Of a stretch of DNA of 64,000 nt, positions 1-13,500 are shown piece after piece; within the stretch, counting starts at the first letter, position 1, and each line of letters opens with the position of its first letter. The notes under the pieces were generated by a model that saw only the letters and a list, made by a program, of their open reading frames with translations, did no database searches and was not told the DNA's origin. The DNA is taken from NCBI RefSeq assembly GCF_963082655.1, contig NC_081554.1, positions 48,201,169-48,265,168 of the forward strand, in the 5' to 3' direction. Made by a program: the position numbers and the translations under genes. This DNA is from Stomoxys calcitrans. Lineage: Eukaryota > Arthropoda > Insecta > Diptera > Muscidae.

Positions 1-91
1 TGGCTACTGGTGAGAGAAGGGAGATTGGTCTTCACGACTACCCCTAACTCTTATAGAATCCTTCGTCCAGACATCGGGTTCTATAAGAGAG

Positions 92-225
92 TTCTAAGAG
101 TTTTTCATATGACATGTCAAAGCAGCCATGTAAAAACATCTTCCCAAAAAAGTGTCGCCCTGTAGTACGCCGTTCGGACTCGGCTATAAAACGGAGGTCC
201 CTTATCATTAAGATTAAACACGTGA
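92..225 (+). repeat. SINE fragment
   Basis: This shares the body of the tRNA-related SINE described at 10003: CCATGTAAAAAC, GTGTCGC, CGTTCGGACTCGGCTATAAA and CCCTTATCATT. The tRNA-like head is missing, so it is a truncated copy. Bases 1-91 show no recognisable feature. Confidence 0.6.
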
Positions 226-233
226 TTTTCGAG

Positions 234-683
234 CATCGTCTAGCTCGAGATCATATTCAATGCCTTCTATTAAAAGCATAGCAAAACAAAGAACTTATAA
301 AAGTTGGGCAAGTGTGTGTAATTATTTAAAACACATTGACTGGTATGGTGGATCGCGATTTCTGATATGCCATGATCAATATCCTTGTCAAATTGATTAA
401 GGTACCCTACATACCCAACGACTGTTGAGTACGATGTAGGACACGCTTTTCTTTTTGAAGCAGGGCTTGAAATAAGCAAAACGTGAGATGTTTTGAAAAT
501 GGTATTTTTTCAAACGCCAACATAATTGTTATGATGCACTATACATGGTATATCAGAAATCGCGATCCATCATGCCAGTCAAAGTGTTTTGAATGATGAC
601 ACATACTTGCCCAACTTTATAAGTTCTTTGTTATGTTATTCTTTGAATTAACAACAATGAATATGATCTCCAGCTAGACGATG
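234..683. repeat. inverted repeat of dispersed family B
   Basis: Two arms of about 140 bases (234-373 and 545-683) are imperfect reverse complements, separated by 170 bases. The arms carry landmarks CGAGATCATATTC, GGGCAAGTGTGTG and GGATCGCGATTTCTGATAT. The same unit recurs at 7160-7550, in three copies at 10315-10770, and more weakly at 22860-22950. The spacer (about 378-480, minus strand) has similarity to 9899-9990. Confidence 0.75.
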
Positions 684-763
684 TTTAAAAAATCACTGTG
701 GGATTTTAAATTGCAGAATAGAGAAGCGCAGATTGAGATTAAACTTGAATCGGACACTAATCA

Positions 764-1195
764 TTGATATGTGAGAAGTTTTCCCCTGTTGTGGTTGTAG
801 TTGTATCCATATTTTCATGTGGAGGTGGCGATCCTCGTCAAACTCCTTTAGGTGAGCAAGCTCGTTCCGGTCCAAAGGACAGATCTCCGCGGGAACAAGG
901 TGGCCATTGGCTATTTAAAGGTGCCAATAACCTTGTCATATCGAGTATCATAGGCACTCAGTATTTGTGTAAGAGTCGGTGCCGCCCGGCCTCTCACTGA
1001 GACTCTCCGCTCGATACCGCTGATTGTCCCCGACTGCCGTTACAGTTACTCAGTATAAAGTATTCCACTATCCGCAACCTGTGGACGCTCCCGGTAGCTC
1101 GCAGCTAAGCTTCTCGTGACATCAATGAACACCACACATATCGGACCTCAATGTTCCAGCCTGTGTGGTGCTCACACCTATCCCGTGCCGCGAAG
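764..1195 (+). repeat. dispersed repeat family A copy
   Basis: It contains TTTTCATGTGGAGGTGGCGA, GGTGAGCAAGCTCG, CCGCGGGAACAAGGTGGCCA and CACTCAGTATTTGTG. Further on are AGCTCGCAGCTAAGCTTCTC and CCAGCCTGTGTGGTGCTCAC. The same order recurs at 31608-32005 (plus), 8180-8575 (minus) and around 28068-28620. No coding capacity is apparent. It ends just before the first recognised Trpgamma exon. Confidence 0.7.
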
Positions 1196-1331
1196 TTTTC
1201 TCCCTGTTCCTTAACCGCATGTTCGTGGGAAAATTTGCCTTTGGTGTAGGGTATCGAAAACCCATTTTCCCCGACTTTAGTTCCTATGTACTTATATTTA
1301 ACCTATATATTTATTATTCATCTTTTTGCAG

Positions 1332-1569
1332 AATGCTAATGAAGGCCCAGGATACTGATTACATTAACATTAACTGTGTGGATCCTTTGGGTCGCACTGC
1401 CCTGCTTATGGCCATTGATAATGAAAATCTAGAAATGGTGGAACTATTGATCAGCTACAATGTGGACACCAAAGACGCTTTGTTACATTCCATATCCGAA
1501 GAATTTGTAGAGGCGGTTGAAGTGTTATTGGATCATGAACATGTCACCTTTACAATAGAGGGAAATCAT
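1332..1569 (+). CDS. Trpgamma: Trpgamma exon: ankyrin repeats (first exon seen)
   Basis: The acceptor TTTTTGCAG ends at 1331 and the donor GTAAGA starts at 1570. The exon begins with the last base of a split codon, so at least one coding exon lies upstream. It encodes ankyrin-type sequence, including [20 protein letters not shown], followed by [21 protein letters not shown] Met codon at 1333 sits right at the splice site, but the phase and the family's longer N-terminus argue that it is internal. The open frame upstream (1165-1331) reads through intron. Confidence 0.9.
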
Positions 1570-4500
1570 GTAAGAAGGCACAAAAAACAAACATTTGCAA
1601 AAATGTCAGTTACAATAAAATTTGTATTTGTTTCAATTCAGAGCTGGGAGTCTTCACCTGAGGAGACATCAACCTTTACACCCGACATTACACCTCTAAT
1701 ACTGGCCGCTCATCGTGATAATTATGAAATAATAAAAATTTTATTAGATCGTGGGGCGGTGCTACCCATGCCACATGATGTGCGGTAAGTTTTGAATGCA
1801 TCCCAACATTGCATTGCTGTTATTTTTGAACAAATTTTCCATTTTTCTACTAGCTGCGGCTGTGATGAATGTGTTCAATCACGTCAGGAGGATTCATTGC
1901 GTCACTCACGTTCCCGCATTAATGCCTATCGCGCATTGGCTAGTCCCAGTTTAATTGCCTTGTCCTCAAAGGATCCCATATTAACTGCATTTGAATTATC
2001 ATGGGAATTGAGACGTTTAAGTTTTCTAGAACATGAATTTAAGGTGATTGTGCAATTTTTCCTTAAACTTGTAACTTTAATGGGAATGCAATTTGCTTTA
2101 TACAGAATGAATACCAGGAATTGCGCAAACAGTGCCAGGATTTTGCCACCGCTTTATTAGATCACACCCGCACCTCTCATGAATTGGAAATTTTACTAAA
2201 TCACGATCCTACCGGTCCAGTTTATGAGCATGGTGAACGTATGCATTTAAATCGTTTAAAATTAGCCATTAAATTAAGACAAAAGAGGGTATGTTGCCTC
2301 CCAATTGTGTTCCTTATCTTTAATTTCCCAATACTACGAAGAATTTCCTTTGTTTATAGTTTGTTGCCCATTCGAATGTTCAACAGCTTTTGGCGAGCAT
2401 ATGGTATGAAGGTCTACCTGGTTTTAGGCGCAAGAACATGGCTTTACAAGCTTTAGATATAATAAGAATAGGTTAGCTTGGAGCTCATGGTTGTGGAATT
2501 TCCCATATTTATACAAATCTTTTGCAGGTATGATGTTTCCCATATTTTCTTTGGCTTATATATTGGCCCCATATTCCAGTGTTGGCCAGACAATGAGAAA
2601 ACCTTTTATAAAATTTATCTGTCACAGTGCCTCGTATTTTACATTTCTATGTAAGTCCTCTATCAATTATCCTTAAAAAAAGGAAATTTTCTTTAGATTT
2701 GTTTTTCTTTACAGTCTTACTGATGTTGGCTTCTCAACGCATTGAGACTTTTATTGGCGGCTGGTTTTGGACTGACTCTAAAAGTGTAGTTCATCAGGTG
2801 GAGGAGGTGCCAACGAAAAGAGGAGCCAAACCCACGTTTATTGAATGGCTTATATTGGCCTGGGTTAGTGGTAAGTTCATATAAAGTATCATAAAAAGAA
2901 ATGAAGGGAGAAAGGGTAGATGGTTAAAATGGAAATATGAAATTTGATGTTAATCAAACCTGCATATAACTTCATTGGGCATGGTTTAATGAAACAACCA
3001 TGTTATATACATACAGGGTGGCTGATGAAAGCCGCTACCAAAAAAAAATGTAATAACTTTTTTTCTATTTAATAATAATAATTTAATAATTAATTTAATT
3101 AATTAATTAATTAATTTAATTAATAATAATTTAATAATTAATTTAATAATTTAATTTAACATGAATAAAAGAAAAATGTATTCCATACACCGAAAAAAAA
3201 ATGTAGCAATATTCATCATTGTAGCAATATTCATCAGCCACCATGTAGGCTTAAGAAAATAAAACTACTAAGAGCGTGCAAAGTTTGGCCGGGCCGAATT
3301 TTATATACCCTCCACCATGGATGTCGAGTTCTTTACGCGGTATCTCTTTTTAGGCAAACAAAGAATAAATGATAAGAATTGTTATGCAAATAGAGCTATA
3401 TTCTGTTATAATCCGATTCGGACCATGAATGAATTGAACGTGGAAGACCATAGTAGAAGTCATTGTGTAATATTTCAGTCCTTTCGGATAAGAATTCCAT
3501 GTGGGGGCTTAAGAAGCAAAATTGGGAAATCGGCTAAGAATTGCGCCCTCTAGAGGCTTTTGAACAGAAGATCCCAGATCGGTTTATATCGCAGCTATAT
3601 CAGGTAATGAACCGATTTTGGCCATGCTTAGCTCAGTTGTTAGAAATCTTGACAAAGCACTTCATCCTAATTTTCAGGCAAATCGTGTAAGAACTGCGCC
3701 CTCTACAGCCTTAAGAATTCAACATCCCAGAACGGTTTATACGGTAGCTATATCAGATTATGCACCGATTTGCATCATACTTAGCACAGTTGTAAGAAGT
3801 CTTGAAAAAACGCTTTATGCAAAATTTCAGTCAAATCAGATGAGAGTTGCGCCCTCTAGTGACTCAAGAAGTCAAGATCCCAGACCGGTTTATATGGCAG
3901 CTATATCAGGTTATACACCGATTTGAACCATACTTAGCGCAGATGTTGGAAGTTATAATAAAACATTTCTTTCAAAATTTCAGCCAAATCGGATGAGAAC
4001 TGCGCCCTCTAGTGACTCAAGAACACAAGATCCAAGATCGGTTTATTTGGCAGCTATCTCAAGTTATTAATCGATTTGAACAATACCTACCACAGTCTTG
4101 ACAAAACACTTTATGCAAAATTTTAGCCAAGAATTGCGCCCTCTAGAGGCTTAAAAAGTCATGATCCCAAATCGGTTTATATGGCAGCCATATCAGGTTA
4201 TGAACCGATTGGGCCATACTAAGCATAGTTGTTAGAAATCTTAACAAAACACTTCATGTAAAATTTCAGCCGAATCGGATGAGAGTTGCGCCCTCTAGAG
4301 ACATCAGAAGTCAAGATCCTAGATCGGTTTATATGGCAGCTATATCAGTTTACGTACCGATTTGCACCACGCTTAGCACAGTTGTTAGAAGTCTTTAGAA
4401 AACACTTCATGCATAATTTCATCCAAATCCGTTACGAAGTGCGCCCTCTAGAGGCTTAAGAAGTCAAGTCAAGTCAAGATCCAAGATTGGTTTATATGTC

Positions 4501-7500
4501 AGCTATATCAAGTTATGTGTAGATTTGCACCATACTTAGCACAGTAATTAGAAGTCATAACAAAATACTTCATGCTAAATTTCATCCAAATCGAATGAGA
4601 ATTGGGCCCTCTAGTAGCTCAAGAAGTCAAGATCCGAGATCGGTTTATATGGCAGCTATATCAGGTTAGGTACCGATTTGCACCATACTCGGCACCGTTG
4701 TTAGAAGTCCTGACAAAACACTTCATGCTAAATTTTAACCAAATCGGATAAGAGTTGCGCCCTCTAGAGGCTTAAGAAGTCAAGATCCGAGATCGGTTTA
4801 TATGGCAGCTATATCAGGTTATGTACCGATTTGCACCATACTTGGCACCGTTGTTAGAAGTCCTGACAAAACACTTCATGCTAAATTTTAATCAAATCGG
4901 ATAAGAGTTGCGCCCTCTAGAGGCTTAAGAAGTTAAGATCCGAGATCGGTTTATATGGCAGATATACCAGGTTATAGACCGATTTGCACCATTCTTCACA
5001 CAGTTGTTAGAAGTCAGAACAGGACACCTCGTGCGAAATTTCAGCCAAATCGGTTAGGAATGGTTAGAGGCTTAAGAAGTCAAGGTCCGAGATCGGTTTA
5101 TATGGCAGCTATATCAAAACATAAACCGATATGACCCATTTGCAATCCCAACCGACCTACACTGATAGGAAGTATTTGTGCAAAATTTCAAGCGCCTAGC
5201 TTTACTCCTTCGAAAGTTAGCATGACTAGATCGACTTAAAATGTCATGACGATCAGGACATTTATGGGGTCTTAGACGAATATTTCCAGGTGTTACAAAC
5301 GGAATGACGAAATTAGTATACCCCCATCGTATGGGGGACGGTATAAAAAGGATTCAAAAAAGGTGAGGTGGTTACAATTTTGAATGGAGATGATGAATGA
5401 GCACTGATTATATAAAACAAGTAAAAGTGTGCCGGGCCGAAGCTTGGGAACCCACCACCATGGATTCCCCAGATACAGATGTTAAGGAACCTAAAACAAT
5501 TCATGGCATCAAATTTCAAAGAAATTAGCTAATAAATATTTTATGGGTCCTAGACCTTAAATCAGGAGATCGGTATATATGACAGCTGTATCTAAAGATA
5601 CATTTTAGGCACGGGTGTCAAAGGGTATATCACAATACAGTGTGCCAAATTTCAGTGAAATCCGGTTATAAATGTGGCCTTAATAGCCCTAAGACCTTTA
5701 ATCTGAAGATCGGTATACTTGGCGACTATATCTGAATATGCACACTTGTGCAGATCGGACAATGTGTACACGGACGTCGAAGGACCACAACTCATTGTTC
5801 CAAATTTCAGCAAAAACAGGTGAAAAAACACCTTTTTTTAGCCCCTAGACTTTGAATCGGGAGATGGGTATATATGATAGCTATATCCATATATAGACAG
5901 AACTGGTTTGGCTGTTGGTGTCCATAGGAGAAGTCACTGTGCAAAATTTGGACCAAATCGGAGAAGAATTACTCCCTACAGAGGCTCAAGAAGTAAAATC
6001 GCAAGATCGGGAGCTATACCTATTGTCGAGGTTATAAAAATCTTTATATCGTACTCATATCTGTGGCGAGCAATATTAATGACACACTGTACAGTGCGTA
6101 AGCCAAGCTCGTTGCCAACTTGGTTTTCCAGAAGATTACTTAGAAAAGCAATTTTATTATGTCGCCAACCGCATGAAGGACTGAAAATGATTTTTCCGTA
6201 TAAACTTTAACTATTTTTTCTTAAAATTTTATTTCAGGTCTAATCTGGAGTGAAGTCAAACAATTATGGGATGTGGGACTTCAGGAGTATCTGAATGACA
6301 TGTGGAATGTCATTGATTTTGTAACGAATTCCCTATATGTGGCCACAGTGGCCTTGAGGGTGGTATCATTTTTTCAAGTGCAAAAGGAAATGGTCATCAA
6401 TCCACATGCCACCGATCTGCCGCGTGAGCGTTGGGATGCATGGGATCCAATGCTCATATCGGAAGGTCTATTCAGTGCGGCGAACATTTTCAGTAGCCTC
6501 AAATTGGTTTACATATTTTCGGTGAATCCACACTTGGGGCCACTGCAGGTGTCATTGTCCCGCATGGTAATGGATATTATGAAATTCTTCTTTTTGTATG
6601 TTTTGGTATTATTTGCCTTTGGCAGTGGTCTAAATCAATTGTTGTGGTGAGTTTGCACTCAGAAAAGTGTTAAAAATTCAAAACTAATTGAAGGGGTTTT
6701 TACATTTAAGGTATTATGCTGATTTGGAGAAGAAACGTTGTCCCGAAGTTTCGCCCACCAATGTATTGTTGCATTTAAATGGCACCACGGATCCAAATGC
6801 CTGCATTGTATGGAGGCGTTTTTCCAAGTATGTAGACCTTTTTGGTGAAAAGGTTCTGTATAACTGTTTTTCTACTTTTTCTTCTCCTTCAGTTTGTTTG
6901 AAACCACTCAAACTTTGTTTTGGGCTGTTTTTGGCCTTATCGATTTGGACAGTTTCGAATTGGATGGCATTAAAATTTTCACTCGTTTCTGGGGCATGCT
7001 AATGTTTGGCACATATTCCGTCATAAATATTGTGGTTCTGTTGAATCTTTTAATTGCCATGATGAATCATTCCTATCAGTTGATATCGGTAAGTTTATAC
7101 TCCATGGGCAGCAAAGTAGTTTCTTTGTTGGTTAACCTGTGCAAGGTGTTTTGTCGTAATTTTTCGACCATATTCTAGCTTGAGATCATATATTGGGTTG
7201 CCCAAAAAGTAATTGCGGATTTTTCATATAGTCGGCGTTGACAAATTTTTTCACAGCTTGTGACTCTGTAATTGCATTCTTTCTTCTGTCAGTTATCAGC
7301 TGTTACTTTTAGCTTGCTTCAGAAAAAAGTGTAAAAAAAGTATATTTGATTAAAGTTCATTCTAAGTTTTATTAAAAATGCATTTACTTTCTTTTAAAAA
7401 ATCCGCAATTACTTTTTGGGCAACCCAATAGTATTCAATGATGTCTATTCAAAGAATGGCAATAAATTTATAAATGTTAGGTAAGTGTGTGCTGTTTTCA

Positions 7501-10500
7501 AAACACTTTGACTGGCCTGGTGGATCGCGATTTCCAATCCCATGGCAGCCGGTTGTACGCACCGGATTGACCCAATGGAATCCTCCATCGGCAAGGGCTG
7601 CCGCCTCAGTGTACGTGTTCGTCCATTTTACGTCATGGGAGAGGCACATCCCGGAGTGCTTCCACCGCACGCTTCTGGTCCGTGCTAGGATTGAAATGAA
7701 CCCCGAACCCTGGTTCTGTTCGGTTTACCAGAACCGCCTCCATCATCGGTCGGTGTCGGTGAGGTGTAATCGATGCATAGAGTGGGTAAATGTCCGACCT
7801 TGCTCTGGCCAGTGATGTACACTAAGGGAGTATAGTTATATTGAACATGCTGCAAGGTGCTGTGCGAACATAAACAGCAGTGGGTCACAAGCGTTGTCGC
7901 CGTCGCCTTCTGCGTGCTCGTCGTCGGACCTCTCCCGTGCGGCAATATACGCAACAGCAGCACCCCAGCCGTAATATTGCCCAGCCAGTGCCGGGAAGTG
8001 TATCATTCTTGCAACTAAATTGCAACGGTCGGAAAAACATATTGGTCGCAGCGATCCAGGAGACAAAGCTGACCAACACACAGCAGCTTACACAGTTGTT
8101 ACGGATACAATGTGCTACGTAAGGATCGCTCAAGGAATGGAGGTAGGGGATTGGCCTTCGTGATACACCATTCCGTGCCTGGCACGGTATAGTTGCGAGC
8201 ACCACAAATGCTGGAATATTGAGGTCCAATCTGTGTGGTATTCATTGCTTGTACGAGAAGCTTAGCTGTGAGCTACCGGGCGCGTCCACAGGTTGCGGAT
8301 AGTGGAATGCTCCATACGGAATAGCTGCAATGACAGTCGCGGACAATCAGCGGTATTGAACGAGAGTCTCAGTAAAAGGCCGGGCGGCATTGGCTCTTGC
8401 ACAAATACTGAGTGCCTATGAAGCTCGATATGAAATATCTAATGGCCACCATGTTCCCACGGCGATCGGTCCTTTGGACCGGAACGAGCTTGCTAACCTA
8501 CAGCAGTTTGACGAGGATCGCTATCTCTTCATGAAAATGTGGCTACAACAACAACAACAACCATTTCGTGCAATATAGACCCATCTCGCATACCCCTGGA
8601 GCTAGTTCCCCTACATGGAGTGCATGGGGATAGCATTCAGGTCCGGTACTGCCAAGATAGAGCTATGTAACGTGTATAGTTCTACACGTTACCGCCGGTT
8701 GGTTGCTGTGTCCTATATGATGGCCAAGCTAATAACTCCAACAAGAGTGGTCTACTATCTGGCCATAATCGTCTGGTTCTAGGGGACTTTAATGCGCATC
8801 GCATTTCATGGCATTCTCCCCTAGTTAACGACCAGCGTGGCAGAGCACATCGAAGGATCCACGTTTTGCACGGTGAATGACGATGCCCCCACTAGGATTA
8901 CGAGGAGTGTAGCAGCTCGCCAGACATTTCCATTACATCACCTGATCTCCTGAATGATGTATCCTGGCAAGCCGTCATCTCTTTGGGTGCAGACCACCTC
9001 CCCTTATTTCTCACCATCGACCGACCATCCGACTTCATAACCTCTAAGCGCCAGACGTTTATGTATCCTGGCAAGCCGTAATCTTTTGGGTTCAGAACAC
9101 CATCCCTTAATTCTCACCATCGACCGACCACCAGACTTCATAACCTCACCGGACGTTTATCAATCAGAAGAAGGCCGATTGGGATGGCTTTAGAGAGTAC
9201 ACTAATGGCCGCTTCAGTGAACTGACATACCTCTCGCAAGTGCTAGTTGCCGAGAGCAAATACCGAGACATCATTAACGCAGTAACCGCTAGCTTTATAC
9301 CAGCCGGTCGAATACCCCAAATGCGGCCCAATTTCCCGAAGCAGGCAGTGGTACTCGCAGATGAGCGTGATGGGATTCGTTGTACGGACCTCACTAAGCC
9401 CAGAATCAGCGAGCTGAATCTGGAAATCTGGAAACAGGGTAGTCAACAAACATAGGCGGAATTTATGGCTGGAACACTTGGAGCAATGTAACTTAGGCAC
9501 CGGTTTAGGCAATCCGTGGTCAACTGTTAAGTCACTCTCGAACCTTGGTAGACGGTATGACAGGACCTCAGTTATTTGTGGCGTTGTAACCGTCACTGAT
9601 CCGAAGAGATGCGCCAGGTTGTTCAACTGTCAATTTATTGTGCATCCCGAGAGTGACAGGGCAAGGAGGAGAGCCATTCGTCGTATCTGTGGTCTCCGAA
9701 CGATGGACGGCCATCACAATTTTGCGTGGGCTAAGTAACGAATGTCATCATTGGCGCGAAATCATCCAAGGCGTTAGGCCCGACGGAATCTCTGCACTGA
9801 TGCTGAAGAATCTAGATTTACCTGCAGCTGAGTACCTTACTACTGTCCTTACTTTGTTGTAAGTTACTGCTCGAAGGAGGTTTAGAGGACTCATTTTGCC
9901 TTGTTTGGAAACAAAAACATGCTCTAAACCGTTCTCAACAGTCGTTGGGTATGTAGAGCACCTTAATAAACTCTACAAAGGTGTTGATGAAGATGGAATG
10001 GAGGCCACCATAGCGCAGAGAATAGCATGACGCTGAACACCTGGGTTCGAATTCTAGAGAGACCATCGGAAAAAATGTTCAACGCTTGTTATCCCCTTCT
10101 AATGCTGGCAACATTTGAGAGGTACTATGCCATGTAAAAACTTCTCTCCAAAGAGGTGTCGCACTGCGGCACGGCATTCGGACTCGTCTATAAAAAGTAG
10201 GGTTCTTATCATTGAGCTTAAACTTCAATCGGACTGCACTCATTGATATGTGGGAAATTTATCCCTATTCCTTGGTGGAGTGTTCATGGGCAAAATTTGT
10301 TAAAGAAGATACATGGCATATCAGAAATCGTGATCCACCATGCCAGTCAAAATGTTTTGAAAACAGCATGCACTTGCCCCTTATCAATGAGCTTAAACTT
10401 GAATCGGACTGCACTCATTGATATGTGGGAAGTTTATCCCTATTCCTTGGTGGAGTGTTCATGGGCAAAATTTGTTGAGGAAGATACATAGCATATCAGA

Positions 10501-13500
10501 AATCATGATCCACCATGCCAGTCAAAGTGTTTAGAAAACAGCATGCATTGCCCCTTATCATTGAGCTTAACCTTGAATCGGACTGCACTCATTGATATGT
10601 GGGAAGTTTATCCCTATTCCTTAAAGGAGTGTTCATTGTCAACATTTATTGATGAGGATATATGGCATATCAGAAATCGTGATCCACCATGCCAGTCAAA
10701 GTGTTTTGAAAACAGCACACATTTCTTTGAATAGAAAACATTGAATATGATCTCGAGCTGGAATATGTTCGAAAAATCAGGAAAAAAATTTTAAGAATCA
10801 AAGTGGAAGAGTGCGAACATACAAACCAAAGTACATTTTTCTTTTGGCTTTTAGGAACGAGCTGATATTGAATGGAAATTTGCCCGTTCCAAATTGTGGA
10901 TTAGCTATTTTGAGGAGGGCGGCACTTGCCCTCCCCCTTTTAATATAATTCCCACACCCAAATCCATATGGTATGCCTTTAAATGGGCACGTCGTGTATT
11001 CTGCAGTGGTTCTTCTGCGGCGCGGCGAGAGCACTTGAAGACTATAAGGGTATGTTTTGTCAAATCAATCAGAATCTCTTCTTCAATACTTTTCTCTAAC
11101 TGATTGTTTCCCATTTCAGCGCAAAGCCCAGCAAGCCAATGATCGTGATTTCAAATATCAGCAAATTATGAGAAATCTGGTGCGACGTTATGTGACTGTG
11201 GAACAACGTAAGGCGGAATCTCAAGGCGTAACAGAAGATGATGTCAATGAAATCAAACAGGATATTTCCGCCTTTCGATGTGAATTGGTGGAGATACTCA
11301 AGAACAGTGGAATGGATACGAATGTATCGGCTGGCCAAGGAGGAGGTAAAACCTAAACCTAAAAAACATAAAAACCTACCATGACTTGATATTTTATTCT
11401 CTTCACTTTACAGGTGGCGGCAAAAAGAATCGCCAAAAGGAGCGCCGCCTCATGAAAGGTTTCAATATAGCACCTCCCGGTTCTACGGGATCTCTGGCTC
11501 CGGTCGCAGAATTTTCCACCTCTCTGGATAATTTCGAACAGCAGCATGACATTTTACACTCGACCCTTTCGAATCTTTTTACTCCCACATTTATGCAGAA
11601 AAAGGCAACATTCAGCGCTGGTGACAGTTTCAACAGTGGCATGGAATCACCTACACCGCCACCCTCCCTGGTATCAACCGTGAATACGGTACAATCGGCA
11701 AATAAATATAACAAAACCACTTTGAAACCCTATAACAAACGTATCGCTGGTCATAAAAAGAAATGGGGTACACTGATTGAAGCAGCCAAAGTGGGCAATG
11801 TATCGAAAATGTTGGGTCGTTCAAAGTCTGAAGATTCGGTGTGTAATTCATCGACAACATCATCACCTGTACATGGACAAGTGCGAGTGACCTATTCGCA
11901 GAATGGACAAAGCTATTACAGCAGCAATTCAAATGATTCAGCACCATCGCCTGCTTATAACGCAGCAGTGAATAATACAGCAACGCCCACCATACGCAAG
12001 GATCATTTAAAGCCACTGAATGTTAATGGACCCCTGGGAGTTCAAGGTTTGACGGCTGGAAGTGCAGGTGGATCTCACTTCTTCCATACGCCAACAGGTA
12101 ATTTGGAAAATTTCCAAAACTTTTTGCCATTATTTCTTTGTAAATTTTAAAGGAGTGATATGAATGAAAATGTCATTGTTGTGGCTATCGTTAACATTTA
12201 GAAACCAATGGAAAAAGTTTTGATTGCAGCAACTGGAAAATGACAGTGACTGAGATACTGTGAAAAGCTGACATTAAGGCTCACGCTGTGAATACTAAAT
12301 TACGGGTGTGGTTTAAAGATTTAGGGGTATATTTTGCCGCCGACATTTACATGGTTACTGAAACATTTACTTCGTGTTCTTATCTTATTTCTTACGGCAA
12401 TATCAGTTCCACACGATGATCTTGTTGGGTAGGCTTACCAGAGAGGCCTGCCTGCGAGTGCCTCTCAAAAATTCCTTATGCTAATGTGGGCGTCCTAAAC
12501 TTAACGAGATACCATAGAATTTTAGGCCATAGCTTAGCCCTTGGGCACGAACTCTAGAATTTACGGTTGATCCCGGCCTGCACGTGCTATGGACAGCATG
12601 ATAGGATAGATTCTGGATAGGCTCCTTATGGAAAGGGCTTTTGAATTCTCTTCAGAGTATTCCGACGTGCGCTGTTAAAAAGTCTGCAGACCTCTTTCCT
12701 AAAATTGCGAATCTCCCCGATCATCTATTCCTAAAATTTCGAATCTCCCCGGTATTCTATTGGGGTGATTTCCTTTCCCGAAGAGGACAACTATTTGCGA
12801 AAGACCCCACCAGTGGTGTCGTAATCCTGTTAACATTTTCGTCAATGTCTTCTATGCTTGAATAGTCCAAATTATCTTGCCCAAGTCTTCTTCGAACCCA
12901 GGCGTTCAGCGTCATAGGTGGCCTCCCCAGTGGAAGTTTATCTGTGTTAAAATCACAACATTTGGTACAGTTTTGAGGTTTATCCAGAACCCCAAAACTA
13001 CATTTTTATACCCACCACCGAAGGAGGGAGGTATATTCGTTTTGTCATTCCGTTTGCTTCACATCGAAATATCATTTTCGGACCCTATAAAGAATATATG
13101 TTCTTGATCAACGTGAAAATCTAAGACGATCTAGACATGTCCGTCTGTCTGTTGAAATCACGCTACAGTCTTTAAAAACAGAGATATTGAGCTGAAACTT
13201 TGCACAGATTCTTTTTTAGTCCTCAAGCAGGTTAAGTTCGAAGATGGGCTATATCAGACTATATCTTAAAATAGCCCCCATATAGACCGATCCCCCGAAT
13301 TAGGGTCTTAGGCCCATAAAAGCCACACTTATTATCCGATTTTGCTGAAATTTGGGACAGTAAGTTGTGTTAGGCCCTTCGACATATTTCTGCAATTTGG
13401 CCCAGATCGGTCCAGATTTGGTTAAAGCTGCCATATAGACCGATCCTCCGATTAAGGGTTCAAGGCCCATAAAAGCCACATATTTAATCCGATTTTGCTG

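Noticed and set aside
1165..1331. N-terminal extension of the ankyrin exon
   Set aside because: A strong acceptor at 1330-1331 separates it from the exon, and the upstream part overlaps family-A repeat sequence.
5908..6210. 100-codon ORF before the S2-S5 exon
   Set aside because: It starts in dispersed-repeat sequence and runs into intron; no domain and no splice support.
10003..10075. Functional tRNA gene
   Set aside because: The B box is recognisable, but the A box and the cloverleaf arms are degraded and the sequence continues as a SINE body.
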